Positions 43,732 to 52,554 are shown, counted from the first letter of the stretch. The stretch: DNA of 56,174 nucleotides from Pseudomonadota bacterium (GCA_018261735.1 JAGTRM010000028.1:1-56174); one strand, 5' to 3'. Notes: a model not told the origin generated them from the sequence alone. Program-made: numbers and translations.

Positions 43732-45843
43732 ATGAAACACACCAGAAGAAAACTGGGGGCCATAGGGATACTGGTCTCATTCATGCTCGTATCGCTACTC
43801 GTAGCTTGCGGTGGCGGAAATGACAGCACACCCGCAACAGAGAGCACCACCCTGACAGGCGTAGCGGCAACGGGCGCGGCATTGGCCAGTGCGAACATTA
43901 CTGTTTACGACGCCACCGGAAAGAGCAAGAGCGCCACGGCAGATACTGGCGGCAAATACACCATCAATGTCGCCGGCATGACTCCCCCGCTTCTCGTGGT
44001 CGCCAGCGACAGCTCGCATAAACTCACTGCATTGGTTTCAACCCTGTCCGGCAATACCGTCACAGGAAACATCAACCAACTCACCTCCCAAATCGCAACC
44101 GACGTGACAGGCTTGGCGGTGCAAGCACAGATCGATCTTTTCACCAGCGGAAAAACCTCTGCCATTACATCCACATTGATCACGGAAAAGACCAAGGCCC
44201 TGGTTGAGAAAATAAAGACTGCGCTGGTGGCTGCGGGGCTGAACCCGGAAACATTTGATCCGGCTTCCGTCACCATGAAAGTGGGCGATGCTTTCGACAA
44301 AATCCTCGACAAGAGCCCATTCGCCTACGACACCGACGGCAAAATCGCCTTGTTGGCATCATCCCTTGGAGCTGATGGCTGGGCCAGTGCTTCGTCGAGC
44401 GGAACCACAACTGGCGGTGATGGTGCCGATACGGCGCATACCTACACGGTAACCAATCGCAACGAATTGATTCTGGCGCTTTACCCGGATGCAGTGATTG
44501 CCACTGACGGCAGCTTCACCTCCGCAACCGGTGCCGACAGCACCAAGAAGATCATCTATGTGAAAGGCACGATCAACCTGAGCATGAACAAGGCACTGGT
44601 TGAGCTCACCGAGGCCGATTACAAAGCCGCAGGTTACGATTTTGCTGCCTACGTCGCGGCCTACAAACCCAGTGTCTGGAATGCAAAGACAATCACTGCC
44701 AAGCCGGCCAAACCTTCTGGCACCTTGGAAGACTTGCGTGAAACTTCTTCAAACAACCAAGCCAAAATCGTCAAGATTGCACTGGGTTCGAATACCTCGC
44801 TACTGGGGATCGGCAGCAACGCCAAGATCATCAAAGGGCAACTCTCCATTGGCGATGGTGTTGAAAACGTCGTGATCCGCAACATTACCTTTGAAGATGC
44901 TTTCGACTACTTCCCGGTTTGGGATCCGACTGATTCCTTCGTGCTGGATACCACCAAAACAGGCTGCCAGCTCACCTATGTGGATGCGAACACCGGTCCG
45001 CAGAAATGTCATGGCGGTCGCTGGAATTCTGACTATGACTTGATCACCGTATCCGGTGGCAAACGTATCTGGATTGATCACTGCACCTTCAATGACGGCA
45101 GCCGTGAGGATTGGACCTTCCCGTCCGTATTTACCGCTCCGCATGTTGGCGTGGACTATTTCATCCAGCATCACGATGGCTCGGTCGATGTTACGAACAA
45201 ATCCAACTACGTGACCATTTCGAACAGCCACTTCAAGAATCATGACAAGACCCACCTCATCGGCAGCTCGGATACCGTATCGGAAGCCAACGGCTATGGC
45301 GCCTTGTTCGTGACCCTGCATCACAACCGGTATGAAAACTCTGGCCAGCGCCTGCCACGCGTACGGATGGGTAAAGTCCACGTGTACAACAACTACTACA
45401 CAGGGCAAATCGGTTACCTGGGTGCTTATGCCCCGGTAGACGGTACGCTGGTTCCGAACAATCGCCACTTGTATGGCATCGGCATCGGTTACCTGGCCAA
45501 GATCTATTCCGAAAACAACATCTTTGAAATCAAGGATGCGCCGGAAGGCAATTCCGCGAAAGTTGACGATACGGTCATGTTCTACACCTGGCACAAGGCC
45601 GCACCGACTTCTGGCATTGCACTGGGCGACAATACCTATTTCTATGATGCCGGGACTACGCTTAATGGTGTTGCCAAGGATTTGTTTGCTTCGGCCAATG
45701 TACTGGCTACCAGCCTAAGCAAACCCACGCTGCTGAGCACACCAAGCGTGTGGACGCCATCGACCAATTACAGCTACACCCCGGATAGCGTATCGGCGGC
45801 CAAGACCAAAGTTCTGGCCAATGCAGGTGCAGGAAAACTGTAA
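43732..45843 (+). CDS. Secreted lipoprotein pectate lyase, PL1-type
   Basis: Pectate lyase lipoprotein of 703 residues. Seen: signal peptide with lipobox LLVAC; the same N-terminal module as the PL9 protein (about 40-210: TLTGVAATGAALASANITVY, TGNINQLTSQIATDVTG, NPETFDPASVTMKVGDAFDK); then a PL1 beta-helix from about residue 235. In the helix WNSDYDLITVSGGKRIWIDH and FKNHDKTHLIGSSD carry metal-site acids, and RLPRVRMGKVHVYNNYY near residue 540 has the catalytic Arg. The ATG at 43732 has AGGAGG upstream; the frame runs 53 codons earlier through the operator. It probably cleaves polygalacturonate by beta-elimination at the cell surface. Confidence 0.9.
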   Translation: MKHTRRKLGAIGILVSFMLVSLLVACGGGNDSTPATESTTLTGVAATGAALASANITVYDATGKSKSATADTGGKYTINVAGMTPPLLVVASDSSHKLTALVSTLSGNTVTGNINQLTSQIATDVTGLAVQAQIDLFTSGKTSAITSTLITEKTKALVEKIKTALVAAGLNPETFDPASVTMKVGDAFDKILDKSPFAYDTDGKIALLASSLGADGWASASSSGTTTGGDGADTAHTYTVTNRNELILALYPDAVIATDGSFTSATGADSTKKIIYVKGTINLSMNKALVELTEADYKAAGYDFAAYVAAYKPSVWNAKTITAKPAKPSGTLEDLRETSSNNQAKIVKIALGSNTSLLGIGSNAKIIKGQLSIGDGVENVVIRNITFEDAFDYFPVWDPTDSFVLDTTKTGCQLTYVDANTGPQKCHGGRWNSDYDLITVSGGKRIWIDHCTFNDGSREDWTFPSVFTAPHVGVDYFIQHHDGSVDVTNKSNYVTISNSHFKNHDKTHLIGSSDTVSEANGYGALFVTLHHNRYENSGQRLPRVRMGKVHVYNNYYTGQIGYLGAYAPVDGTLVPNNRHLYGIGIGYLAKIYSENNIFEIKDAPEGNSAKVDDTVMFYTWHKAAPTSGIALGDNTYFYDAGTTLNGVAKDLFASANVLATSLSKPTLLSTPSVWTPSTNYSYTPDSVSAAKTKVLANAGAGKL

Positions 45844-45870
45844 CAACCCGCTTTCTCGCCAACGCACAAC

Positions 45871-45902
45871 AAATAGCCCCTCGAAAGAGGGGCTATTTTT
45901 TT
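45871..45902 (+). terminator. Terminator after the PL1 gene
   Basis: AAATAGCCCCTC and GAGGGGCTATTT pair around a GAAA tetraloop and run into seven Ts. Confidence 0.93.
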
Positions 45903-46045
45903 CCATGCTTCAGGCTGACGGCTGCCATCGTCACCCGATTAACGATCTGTCCTGATCATTTTCGATGGTATGAATTTTCAGGGGTCCTGCATTGATCTAA
46001 AGTGAATTAGCACATTCCAGACAGGTGCTCATAAAAGGAGCCCAC

Positions 46046-46999
46046 ATGCAATTCAAGGACTACTACCAGACCCTGGGGGTAAGCCGCGATGCCACCATCG
46101 ATGACATCAAAAAAGCTTTCCGCAAACTTGCGCGCAAATATCACCCCGATGTTTCCAAAGAGCCAGATGCCGAAGAGCGCATGCGGGAAATCAACGAAGC
46201 CCATGCCGTGCTTGCCGATCCGGAAAAACGCGCGGCCTACGATCAATTGGGCAGCGGCTACCAGCCAGGCCAGGAATTCCGTCCGCCTCCCGGATGGGAT
46301 ACCGGCTTTGAATTTTCGAGCCGCGGCTTTTCACCCTCCGAGGCAGCGGATTTCAGCGACTTCTTTGCTGAACTATTCGGTCGCATGGGGGCCAGCCCCA
46401 GAGGCTTTCATCCCCGGGGCGGTCATTTCCAGGCACAGGGGGAAGATCATCTTGCCAAGGTGCTGCTCGATCTGGAGGACGCCTTCAGCGGTGCCACCCG
46501 ACAAATATCGCTGCGCGTGCCCAAACAGGATGCGCAAGGCCGGGTACAACTGAGTACCCGCACGCTCAACGTCAAGATTCCCCGGGGCGTGCATGAAGGG
46601 CAGATCATCCGCCTTGCCGGACAAGGCGCACCCGGCACGGGTGGCGCAGCGGCAGGAGACTTGCTGCTGGAAGTGCATTTCAACCCGCATGTCCGGCTGC
46701 GGGCCGAGGGCCGCGATCTGCACCTGAACCTGCCCGTGGCGCCGTGGGAAGCCGCGCTGGGCAGCATCATCACCATTGATACGCCCGATGGCGGCCTCAA
46801 AGTGCGCATTCCGCAAGGCGCACAAAGCGGAACCCAGTTGCGGGTACGCGGCAAGGGGATCCCCTGCAATCCACCGGGCGATCTGCTGCTCGATATTCGT
46901 GTCGTCCTGCCTGCCGCCGACACGCCGTTTGCCCGGCAACTCTACGAAACAATGGCCAAAGAGCTGGCATTCAATCCACGCCCGGAATGGGGGAAATGA
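46046..46999 (+). CDS. cbpA: Curved DNA-binding co-chaperone CbpA
   Basis: DnaJ-type co-chaperone of 317 residues that also binds DNA as a nucleoid protein. Seen: the J domain (1-70) with YYQTLGVSRDATIDDIKKAF and the HPD tripeptide in YHPDVSKEPD; a Gly/Phe-poor linker with SRGFSPSEAADFSDFFAELF; then two C-terminal substrate domains with IPRGVHEGQIIRLAGQG and IPQGAQSGTQLRVRGKGIP. No zinc-finger domain, which separates CbpA from DnaJ. The start at 46046 has AAAGGAG. It is followed 3 bp later by its modulator gene. Confidence 0.94.
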   Translation: MQFKDYYQTLGVSRDATIDDIKKAFRKLARKYHPDVSKEPDAEERMREINEAHAVLADPEKRAAYDQLGSGYQPGQEFRPPPGWDTGFEFSSRGFSPSEAADFSDFFAELFGRMGASPRGFHPRGGHFQAQGEDHLAKVLLDLEDAFSGATRQISLRVPKQDAQGRVQLSTRTLNVKIPRGVHEGQIIRLAGQGAPGTGGAAAGDLLLEVHFNPHVRLRAEGRDLHLNLPVAPWEAALGSIITIDTPDGGLKVRIPQGAQSGTQLRVRGKGIPCNPPGDLLLDIRVVLPAADTPFARQLYETMAKELAFNPRPEWGK

Positions 47000-47002
47000 G
47001 CC

Positions 47003-47311
47003 ATGCGCGACGATGACATCCTGATCGGCAGCCTGATGGAAGAAAGCTGGTTGACCCTGGAGCAAGTGGCCGCCGCCTGCACCGTGGAGCCCGAATGGCT
47101 GATTATCCACATCGAGGAAGGCCTCTTTCCACAGACGGAGAGCGTTGCCGGCACCTGGCGCTTTTCCAGCGAAAGCCTGTTGCGGGCGCGGCGGATGCGG
47201 CAACTGGAGCGGGATTTCGACGCCACGCCCGAGCTCGCCGCACTGGTTGCCGACATGCAGGAAGAACTGGACACCCTGCGGGCACAATTACGCCGCCGCG
47301 GACAAGGTTAG
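47003..47311 (+). CDS. cbpM: CbpA modulator CbpM
   Basis: Inhibitor of CbpA, 102 residues; it binds the J domain and blocks both DnaK stimulation and DNA binding. Seen: SWLTLEQVAAACTVEPEWLI, a MerR-like helix-turn-helix fold, EEGLFPQTESVAGTWRFSSE, then a long helix LRARRMRQLERDFDATPELA and a C-terminal coiled coil. The gene order cbpA-cbpM is the same as in E. coli. Confidence 0.9.
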   Translation: MRDDDILIGSLMEESWLTLEQVAAACTVEPEWLIIHIEEGLFPQTESVAGTWRFSSESLLRARRMRQLERDFDATPELAALVADMQEELDTLRAQLRRRGQG

Positions 47312-47333
47312 TTTCTGTTGAGAGGCAACTGAA

Positions 47334-47768
47334 ATGAGTGACCTACTGCATCTGGTCTGCCCACATTGTCATGCAATCAATCGCGTTCCGGCTGCACGGC
47401 TGGACCAGAACCCGGTTTGCGGACAATGTCACCGCCCGCTGTTTATGGCGCAACCGCTTGAATTGAACGCGGCCAATTTTGCCAAACACATTGACCGCAA
47501 TGAAATCCCGGTTCTGGTCGATTTCTGGGCGCCCTGGTGCGGGCCCTGCAAGAGCATGGCACCGCAGTTTGCCCAGGCGGCAAGGCTGCTGGAGCCGCAA
47601 ATACGCCTGGCCAAAGTCAACACCGAGGCCGAACCGCAGCTCTCAGCCCGCTATGGCATTCGCAGCATCCCGACCCTGATACTGTTTCGCGCTGGACAAG
47701 AACTCGCCCGGCAGGCTGGCGCCATGGACATGAATGCCATCGTGCGCTGGGTAAAAACACGCGTTTAG
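47334..47768 (+). CDS. trxC: Thioredoxin 2 (zinc-ribbon thioredoxin)
   Basis: Cytoplasmic disulfide reductase of 144 residues. Seen: an N-terminal zinc ribbon with CPHCHAINRVP and CGQC, then the thioredoxin fold with VLVDFWAPWCGPCKSMAPQF (active site WCGPC) and the cis-Pro in IRSIPTLILFRAG. Known: TrxC is an oxidative-stress member whose zinc ribbon tunes redox potential. It begins 22 bp after cbpM, which forms a protein-quality and stress unit. Confidence 0.93.
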   Translation: MSDLLHLVCPHCHAINRVPAARLDQNPVCGQCHRPLFMAQPLELNAANFAKHIDRNEIPVLVDFWAPWCGPCKSMAPQFAQAARLLEPQIRLAKVNTEAEPQLSARYGIRSIPTLILFRAGQELARQAGAMDMNAIVRWVKTRV

Positions 47769-47782
47769 CTTCTTTGCTCTCT

Positions 47783-48571
47783 CTAACTGCAAGGCTGGGA
47801 ATCGCTGACTATGCGCTGGATAGCGCCTGTCTTTTGTCCGCGCGCAATGGCGCGATTCAGATCGGCAAGCAGATCGCGGCTCCAGTCATTCCCCGGCTGC
47901 AATGCCTTGCGGCCCAAGGCAAAGCGGATCTGCATCTCTTGCAAGGGATGCGGCAGAATTTCCAGTTGATTCAATTCCGGCAGGTATTTGCTCGACGATT
48001 TCATCAAAGCCTCTGCCGTGGTATGCCGGCTATGCATCAGCAGCACATCCACCCGGCCGATCAGCAACTTGTTCAACCGGCTGTGTCCGGAATCAGGCTC
48101 TTCCTCCACCGTGAACAACTTGCCGCGCTGCTGTTCGAATTCCGGCGAGTAGGACACCCCGTAAAAAGTGGAAAGCTTCAAGCCCTTCAAATCATTGATC
48201 GATTCGATCCGGGTATTGAAATTCTTGCGCACCACCATCCATGCATAGCTCTTGTACACCGGCTCGGAAAAAAGATATTCCTTGCCCGGATCTTCCTCCG
48301 GCGGAATTGCCGGCATGCCCCACAACAGCCCTTCCCCCTTCAGCATCAACTGCTCGGCACGCCGAAAAGGCAGGTATTGCACCGCAAAGCGGATATTCAT
48401 TTCCCGTTCGAAATAGGCCAGCAGGTTTTTCTTGAAGCAACTCATTGTTTTTACCTTTCCCTCATCGGTCTGCTCGCGCAGCAGCAAGGGAATGGTCCGG
48501 GGCACGGACCCGGCGTGAGCGGCAAGAGAAAAAAACAGTACCGCAAGCGGAAGCAAGCGAAACAAGCGCAT
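47783..48571 (-). CDS. Periplasmic substrate-binding-like protein
   Basis: Secreted protein of 262 residues with a solute-binding protein family 3-like fold. Seen: signal peptide MRLFRLLPLAVLFFSLAAHA, then RFAVQYLPFRRAEQLMLKGE, LWGMPAIPPEED, YLFSEPVYKSYAWMVVRK, INDLKGLKLSTFYGVSYS and GRVDVLLMHSRHTTAEAL. No ABC membrane or ATPase subunit is adjacent, so it may be a lone receptor or sensor component. I chose the start at 48571 for its signal peptide; the frame runs 74 codons further. It converges on trxC. Confidence 0.82.
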   Translation of the reverse strand: MRLFRLLPLAVLFFSLAAHAGSVPRTIPLLLREQTDEGKVKTMSCFKKNLLAYFEREMNIRFAVQYLPFRRAEQLMLKGEGLLWGMPAIPPEEDPGKEYLFSEPVYKSYAWMVVRKNFNTRIESINDLKGLKLSTFYGVSYSPEFEQQRGKLFTVEEEPDSGHSRLNKLLIGRVDVLLMHSRHTTAEALMKSSSKYLPELNQLEILPHPLQEMQIRFALGRKALQPGNDWSRDLLADLNRAIARGQKTGAIQRIVSDSQPCS

Positions 48572-48864
48572 AAAACACCCACTCTTCAAATCAACAACAG
48601 CAAGGGGCCTGAAAGCACAAATCCAAACAAACCCACAGGCTGCACAAAAAAATAACCCGGAACGGGCCGGACAGTTGTGCATTGAGATAACGCAAGGATT
48701 AAACCACTTTTCCAGCCACGCTGCTGTAATCCTGCGCACAGCCGCGAGCTTGGCCAAGCGCCGATACAAGGCTGTCTCGTTTGTGCCATGCACAAGCTTT
48801 TTCCTTGGCGGTAGCTGACACGCTGCGGATAATGCCTTATTCGTACTTACGCGGTGGAGAAAGC

Positions 48865-49005
48865 ATGTTCCAGACTACCTTGCGCAGCCTAGCCGGCGCA
48901 TCGCTGCTTGCCACCTCCCTTGTTCAGGCAGGCACGCTCGATACCCTGCCGCCCTACCCCGGTTGGCGTGAAAATCGAACTTGGCCCGTTTTACCCAATT
49001 GTTAG
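48865..49005 (+). pseudogene. Fragment of a secreted-protein gene
   Basis: A 46-codon frame that begins like a real gene, with GGAG before the ATG and a signal peptide (MFQTTLRSLAGASLLATSLV, cleaved near QAG), and then runs out at WPVLPNC and stop after about 20 mature residues. The rest of the protein is absent: AT-rich DNA of a different character starts at once. It is most simply the 5' end of a gene cut by an insertion or deletion. It could also be a short secreted peptide. Confidence 0.4.
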
Positions 49006-49013
49006 GAGTGAAA

Positions 49014-49595
49014 ATGATCAAAAAAACATTGGTGGGAATAATCTTTCTTTGTTGCGGTTTTGCCTCGAATGCGGCAACGATATACCTTCCCGACCCTCGC
49101 CCAATCGGTTCAGACATCTATCAGATTAGCAAAGACAATGTAGCAGCACTATCCAACCTGAAAGAGTCGGACACCACGTACAAACTGGTTTTAGAAAAAT
49201 CGGAAAGCAGCAACAATGATTACTTTATGTGTAGAGGCTGGTTTCCACTGCACGCCAATGGCAACATGCCATTTGATAATTACATCGTTAATGCAATGAA
49301 ATCGGAAATGGAGGCTGCAGGATTTTATTCTGCCGACTCAAGCAAGACTATCAAACTTCGACTTGAAAAAATAGATTATGAAAACATGATCAACGCACGT
49401 TGGAAATTACAACTCAAAATCGAATTTGATGATGCCAACCAACTGTTGGTGGATGACGAATATGCATTTTCTGGGCATTTCATAGCCACAAACGCATGTG
49501 AGAGAACGGCAACCGCCTTCATGCCAGCAGTTCAAAGTTTATTGAACAAGCTTTACTCCAGCACTGAGTTTATTTCTGCATTAGGTAAACAATAA
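49014..49595 (+). CDS. Secreted protein of unknown function
   Basis: A 193-residue protein not recognised. Seen: signal peptide MIKKTLVGIIFLCCGFASNA, then a mature part with YQISKDNVAAL, KLVLEKSESSNNDYFMCRGW, MKSEMEAAGFYSADSSKTIK and NACERTATAFMPAVQSLLNK. Two Cys residues (near 78 and 163) could form a disulfide. The fold looks mixed alpha/beta without membrane spans. The start at 49014 has AGGAGTG just upstream. Codons are A/T-rich compared with the flanking genes, which marks it, with the next gene, as probably acquired. Confidence 0.65.
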   Translation: MIKKTLVGIIFLCCGFASNAATIYLPDPRPIGSDIYQISKDNVAALSNLKESDTTYKLVLEKSESSNNDYFMCRGWFPLHANGNMPFDNYIVNAMKSEMEAAGFYSADSSKTIKLRLEKIDYENMINARWKLQLKIEFDDANQLLVDDEYAFSGHFIATNACERTATAFMPAVQSLLNKLYSSTEFISALGKQ

Positions 49596-49777
49596 CCCAA
49601 TATCGTCCACAGCAGCCAAATAGGTCGGGTTTTCGCAGGGTCAACCAAAGGGGTCAACATCACTTTATTTGCCAAAATTAAATGCGTTTCTGACCCAATT
49701 TTACTTGAAGATATTTGCAGGAAGTAAAAATAAATCCGGGCCAATTTAATTAAAAATAAACAACACAGAGCCAAGCA

Positions 49778-50665
49778 ATGGACAATTTACCAAAAAACAT
49801 AAGAGATATGTATTTTAGGGATAGGGCAACCATTCCAAACGACTCTGATGTTAGCAATTGCCGTATAAATTACAGCGACATACTAAAGGGTTACTACTAC
49901 ATCGTCGATTACTTCACCCAATCATCAGAACACGGCGATGAAAGCATATTACCAGGTTTGCGCGATAAAAATTTATTAGTTTCTGCTACTCACAGGCAGA
50001 CAACTATGTTTGCGGGCATAGATAAGTGGGACAATGATTTTGAAAAAGCAGCGAGCTTATTTTTTGGACTCGTAAAAAACCACGCATTTTTTGATGGAAA
50101 TAAAAGAATAGCACTTTTGATGTTACTTTTATATTTAACACGAATAAATCGTTGGCCAGACTGCTCTCAAAGAGACTTTGAAAATCTCACTGTCAGCACA
50201 GCAGGATCAAACATCCTAAACGATTTTAAAAGCTCAAAACTTTTCGACAAAACAGATCCAGATTTTGAAATTAGATTTATCGCCGACTTCATTAAAAAAC
50301 GAACAAGACAAGTCTCAACCAGCTATAGATCAATAACTTTTAGAGAACTAGATTCAATATTGAGAAAATATGGTTTTCATCTTGATGACAAAAATGCAAA
50401 TAAAATAGGAATTTACAAACAAGAAGTATCAAAGACTTGGTTCGGCATTGGAAAAGATAAAATTTCCAACACAAGAATTGGAAACATTGGATTTCCAGGA
50501 ATGTCAAAGCAAGTTTCAAAAGGTGATTTAAAACAGGTAAGGGAATTAACTGGATTAACCGTAAAAAATGGGTATGACAGCGACATTTTTTACGGGAAAA
50601 CAGAATCGATATATAGATTAATTAATGATTTTGAGGGACCACTAAGAAGATTAAAAGACAAATAA
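49778..50665 (+). CDS. Fic/Doc-family protein with long C-terminal extension
   Basis: A 295-residue protein. Seen: a Doc-like N-terminal half with LPGLRDKNLLVSATHRQTTM and the active motif VKNHAFFDGNKRIALLM (His102 to Arg110). The motif ends NKR, as in Doc, rather than NGR as in AMP-transferring Fic. Known: Doc phosphorylates EF-Tu, while Fic proteins transfer AMP. Residues 165-295 are an unassigned domain (YRSITFRELDSILRKYGFHL, IGNIGFPGMSKQVSKGDLKQ) that may be a small alpha/beta fold. No Phd-like antitoxin precedes it. A TxxxE motif (TQSSEH, about residue 47) only partly matches the self-inhibitory motif of Fic proteins. The gene is very A/T-rich and likely acquired. Confidence 0.8.
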   Translation: MDNLPKNIRDMYFRDRATIPNDSDVSNCRINYSDILKGYYYIVDYFTQSSEHGDESILPGLRDKNLLVSATHRQTTMFAGIDKWDNDFEKAASLFFGLVKNHAFFDGNKRIALLMLLLYLTRINRWPDCSQRDFENLTVSTAGSNILNDFKSSKLFDKTDPDFEIRFIADFIKKRTRQVSTSYRSITFRELDSILRKYGFHLDDKNANKIGIYKQEVSKTWFGIGKDKISNTRIGNIGFPGMSKQVSKGDLKQVRELTGLTVKNGYDSDIFYGKTESIYRLINDFEGPLRRLKDK

Positions 50666-50824
50666 TTTCTTATCACTCAATCCGCCCCTCTAATTGTCTA
50701 ACCATGCGGCAAGTTGGGGCAGCTATGGTCAATCAAACATCGCCTACGGGTTAAAACAGCAGTCTCCGCTATACGAAACGTTTCTCGCCCCCGCGCCGCA
50801 GGCGCTAAAACCCTGGATTCTGGT

Positions 50825-50861
50825 CTTTGCATTCCCTCCGGCCACCTCCGCCGGAATGACG
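50825..50861. repeat. REP-like palindromic repeat, copy 1
   Basis: CTTTGCATTCC, CTCCGGCCACCTCCGCCGG and AATGACG follow one another; CATTCC and GGAATG are the outer arms and CCGG/CCGG inner ones. The same unit stands at 52795-52831. Both copies are followed by a terminator with CAGCCCG arms. Confidence 0.6.
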
Positions 50862-50863
50862 CT

Positions 50864-50905
50864 CAAAACAGAACAGCCCGACCAAAGCCGGGCTGTTCTG
50901 TTTTG
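50864..50905 (-). terminator. Terminator of the YiiX-like gene (works both ways)
   Basis: CAAAACAGAACAGCCCG and CGGGCTGTTCTGTTTTG are perfect 17-bp arms with A and T runs at the outside. It lies 46 bp after the stop of the minus-strand YiiX-like gene and could also end transcription from the Fic gene. Confidence 0.85.
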
Positions 50906-50950
50906 CAATTACCCTAAGCACACAACACGGTATGGAGTCGCTAGCACGCC

Positions 50951-52489
50951 TCAAACCGACTGCCCCACCGGTCCGGGTCTGGCCGGCCGAAGCAGCGATT
51001 CCATTTGCTGCAAGGCGCGTGGCTGTTCGATTTCAACGCCATCGTGGTAGAGCAGAACCACATCCAGCGGGCCGCCAGCCAGCGCGCGTTGCGCCACGTT
51101 ATCGGGGCTGATGGTGGTGCGGCCGAGCATGCGCGATACCGGCCATTGCAGATCGCCATAAGTCAGGTAAACCAGCTTCGAGCAGAAAATCCGGTCGGTG
51201 CTGTCAACGTCGAAGTTGAAATCGTACGGCTTGCCGATATGGCTAAACGCCTGCAACACGATGCTGGCGCGTGTCGCCGGATCGATTTTGCCGTGACGCA
51301 ATACGGCCAGGTCGTCGATATTCAAGAAGTGCTGGGCGGTGTTCATTTCCACACCGGAACGCAGCGCTTCGATCACGCCGCGACCTTCGCGAATTTGCTG
51401 CCAGTGCGGGCGGATCAGGCGGTGTTCCCAGATGCCGAGTTCTTTCAGCTCCTGTTCGGTTCCCACCCACAGCGCGGCATGCCCCCAATGGCCGGGAATG
51501 AAGGAATCGGTCAGGCGGAACGGTGTTTTTTCCAACAGGATATCGCCTGCACGCAGCGTTTGCGTCATCTGCGCGATGACGTCGTCGCGCTTGTACAGCT
51601 TGCCGTGCCGGGTTTCCACCAGCCCGACGGTATTACCGAACAGCATGCTGGAAAGATTGCTGCCGCTTCGTTTCAGGCCCTGCAGCGTATCGAACGTGAT
51701 CAGCCCGAACATTTTTACTTGCCGGCCGATGTAAGTCAGTGGCGCGGGATTGCGGATCATCTGCACCGACGGGCTCTGATCGATCAGCTGCGCCAGGTAT
51801 TTCCCGCCCTCGAACACGTCCAGCGAAGATTGCAGTTCCGGCCCCTGTTTTTCGTACCAGGTCAGCGCACGGCGCGTGCGCGCGCGTTTATCCGCCGAGG
51901 TGAACGAGGCGGCAATCGCGTTCAGTTCGCCGGTGCGGCGCGCGAGCAACGGGTCGGCATGATTAAGCTGCCGGCGCAGATCACTGTTGTCGCGATAGGC
52001 GGAAATGGCGATCAGGTAATTGTCATAGAGCAGGAGCGCGGCGGAGAGCGACATGCTGATGCCGGCCGCGCGTACCGGTGCGGGAATCGCCTGCACAGCA
52101 GGGTATTTCTCCGCATTCAGCCAGCATTCATGCTCCTCGGCCAGCTTTATCAGCGCAGTGCGCTGTGCCAGCAACTCGGAAGATCCATCGTGCAGGCGTT
52201 GCAGATCGCGGCCTGAAAAGGGTTCATTCTGGGCCATCTTTTCGTGCAGATGCTGATACATGCTCAGCGCTTGCGAACGCATGGCGAGCGTTTGTTCTGC
52301 CAGCCGGGTGAAATCGTTGAGCTTGGCCTGCATGCGCTTCTGGCTTTCTTCGGGCGTAGCCGTTGCATATGTTTCTTGCAGTTGCCGGGCGCAAGCAGCT
52401 TGTGAACCCGCCAGTGCAGCTTGGTGACCAGCAAGGCCCAGTACCAGCACGGAGGCAAAAAACCATTTCCGGATCGACAGATAACGCAT
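50951..52489 (-). CDS. YiiX/YaeF-type permuted papain-fold hydrolase
   Basis: Exported or membrane-anchored protein of 512 residues. Seen: an N-terminal signal or anchor (FFASVLVLGLAGHQAALAGS); a long helical region (about 35-300) with heptad-like leucines and charged stretches, including PEESQKRMQAKLNDFTRLAE; and a C-terminal catalytic domain from about residue 310 with AGDILLEKTPFRLT, the His in GHWGHAALWVG, KPYDFNFDVDSTDRIFCSKL with the likely nucleophile Cys near residue 436. The His-before-Cys order marks a circularly permuted NlpC/P60-like papain fold (peptidase C92 type). Known members act on lipids or amide bonds. The helical half is longer than in E. coli YiiX. Substrate unknown. Confidence 0.82.
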   Translation of the reverse strand: MRYLSIRKWFFASVLVLGLAGHQAALAGSQAACARQLQETYATATPEESQKRMQAKLNDFTRLAEQTLAMRSQALSMYQHLHEKMAQNEPFSGRDLQRLHDGSSELLAQRTALIKLAEEHECWLNAEKYPAVQAIPAPVRAAGISMSLSAALLLYDNYLIAISAYRDNSDLRRQLNHADPLLARRTGELNAIAASFTSADKRARTRRALTWYEKQGPELQSSLDVFEGGKYLAQLIDQSPSVQMIRNPAPLTYIGRQVKMFGLITFDTLQGLKRSGSNLSSMLFGNTVGLVETRHGKLYKRDDVIAQMTQTLRAGDILLEKTPFRLTDSFIPGHWGHAALWVGTEQELKELGIWEHRLIRPHWQQIREGRGVIEALRSGVEMNTAQHFLNIDDLAVLRHGKIDPATRASIVLQAFSHIGKPYDFNFDVDSTDRIFCSKLVYLTYGDLQWPVSRMLGRTTISPDNVAQRALAGGPLDVVLLYHDGVEIEQPRALQQMESLLRPARPGPVGQSV

Positions 52490-52554
52490 TTTCAGTATCC
52501 TTCTTGAGACCTGCGGATTTTGCCATAACCTGACGTAGCGCTGTGAGCCTCTGT

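Noticed and set aside
49596..49777. Search for a Phd-type antitoxin gene before the Doc-like gene
   Set aside because: The 182 bp contain no frame with a ribosome site and no helix-turn-helix or Phd features.
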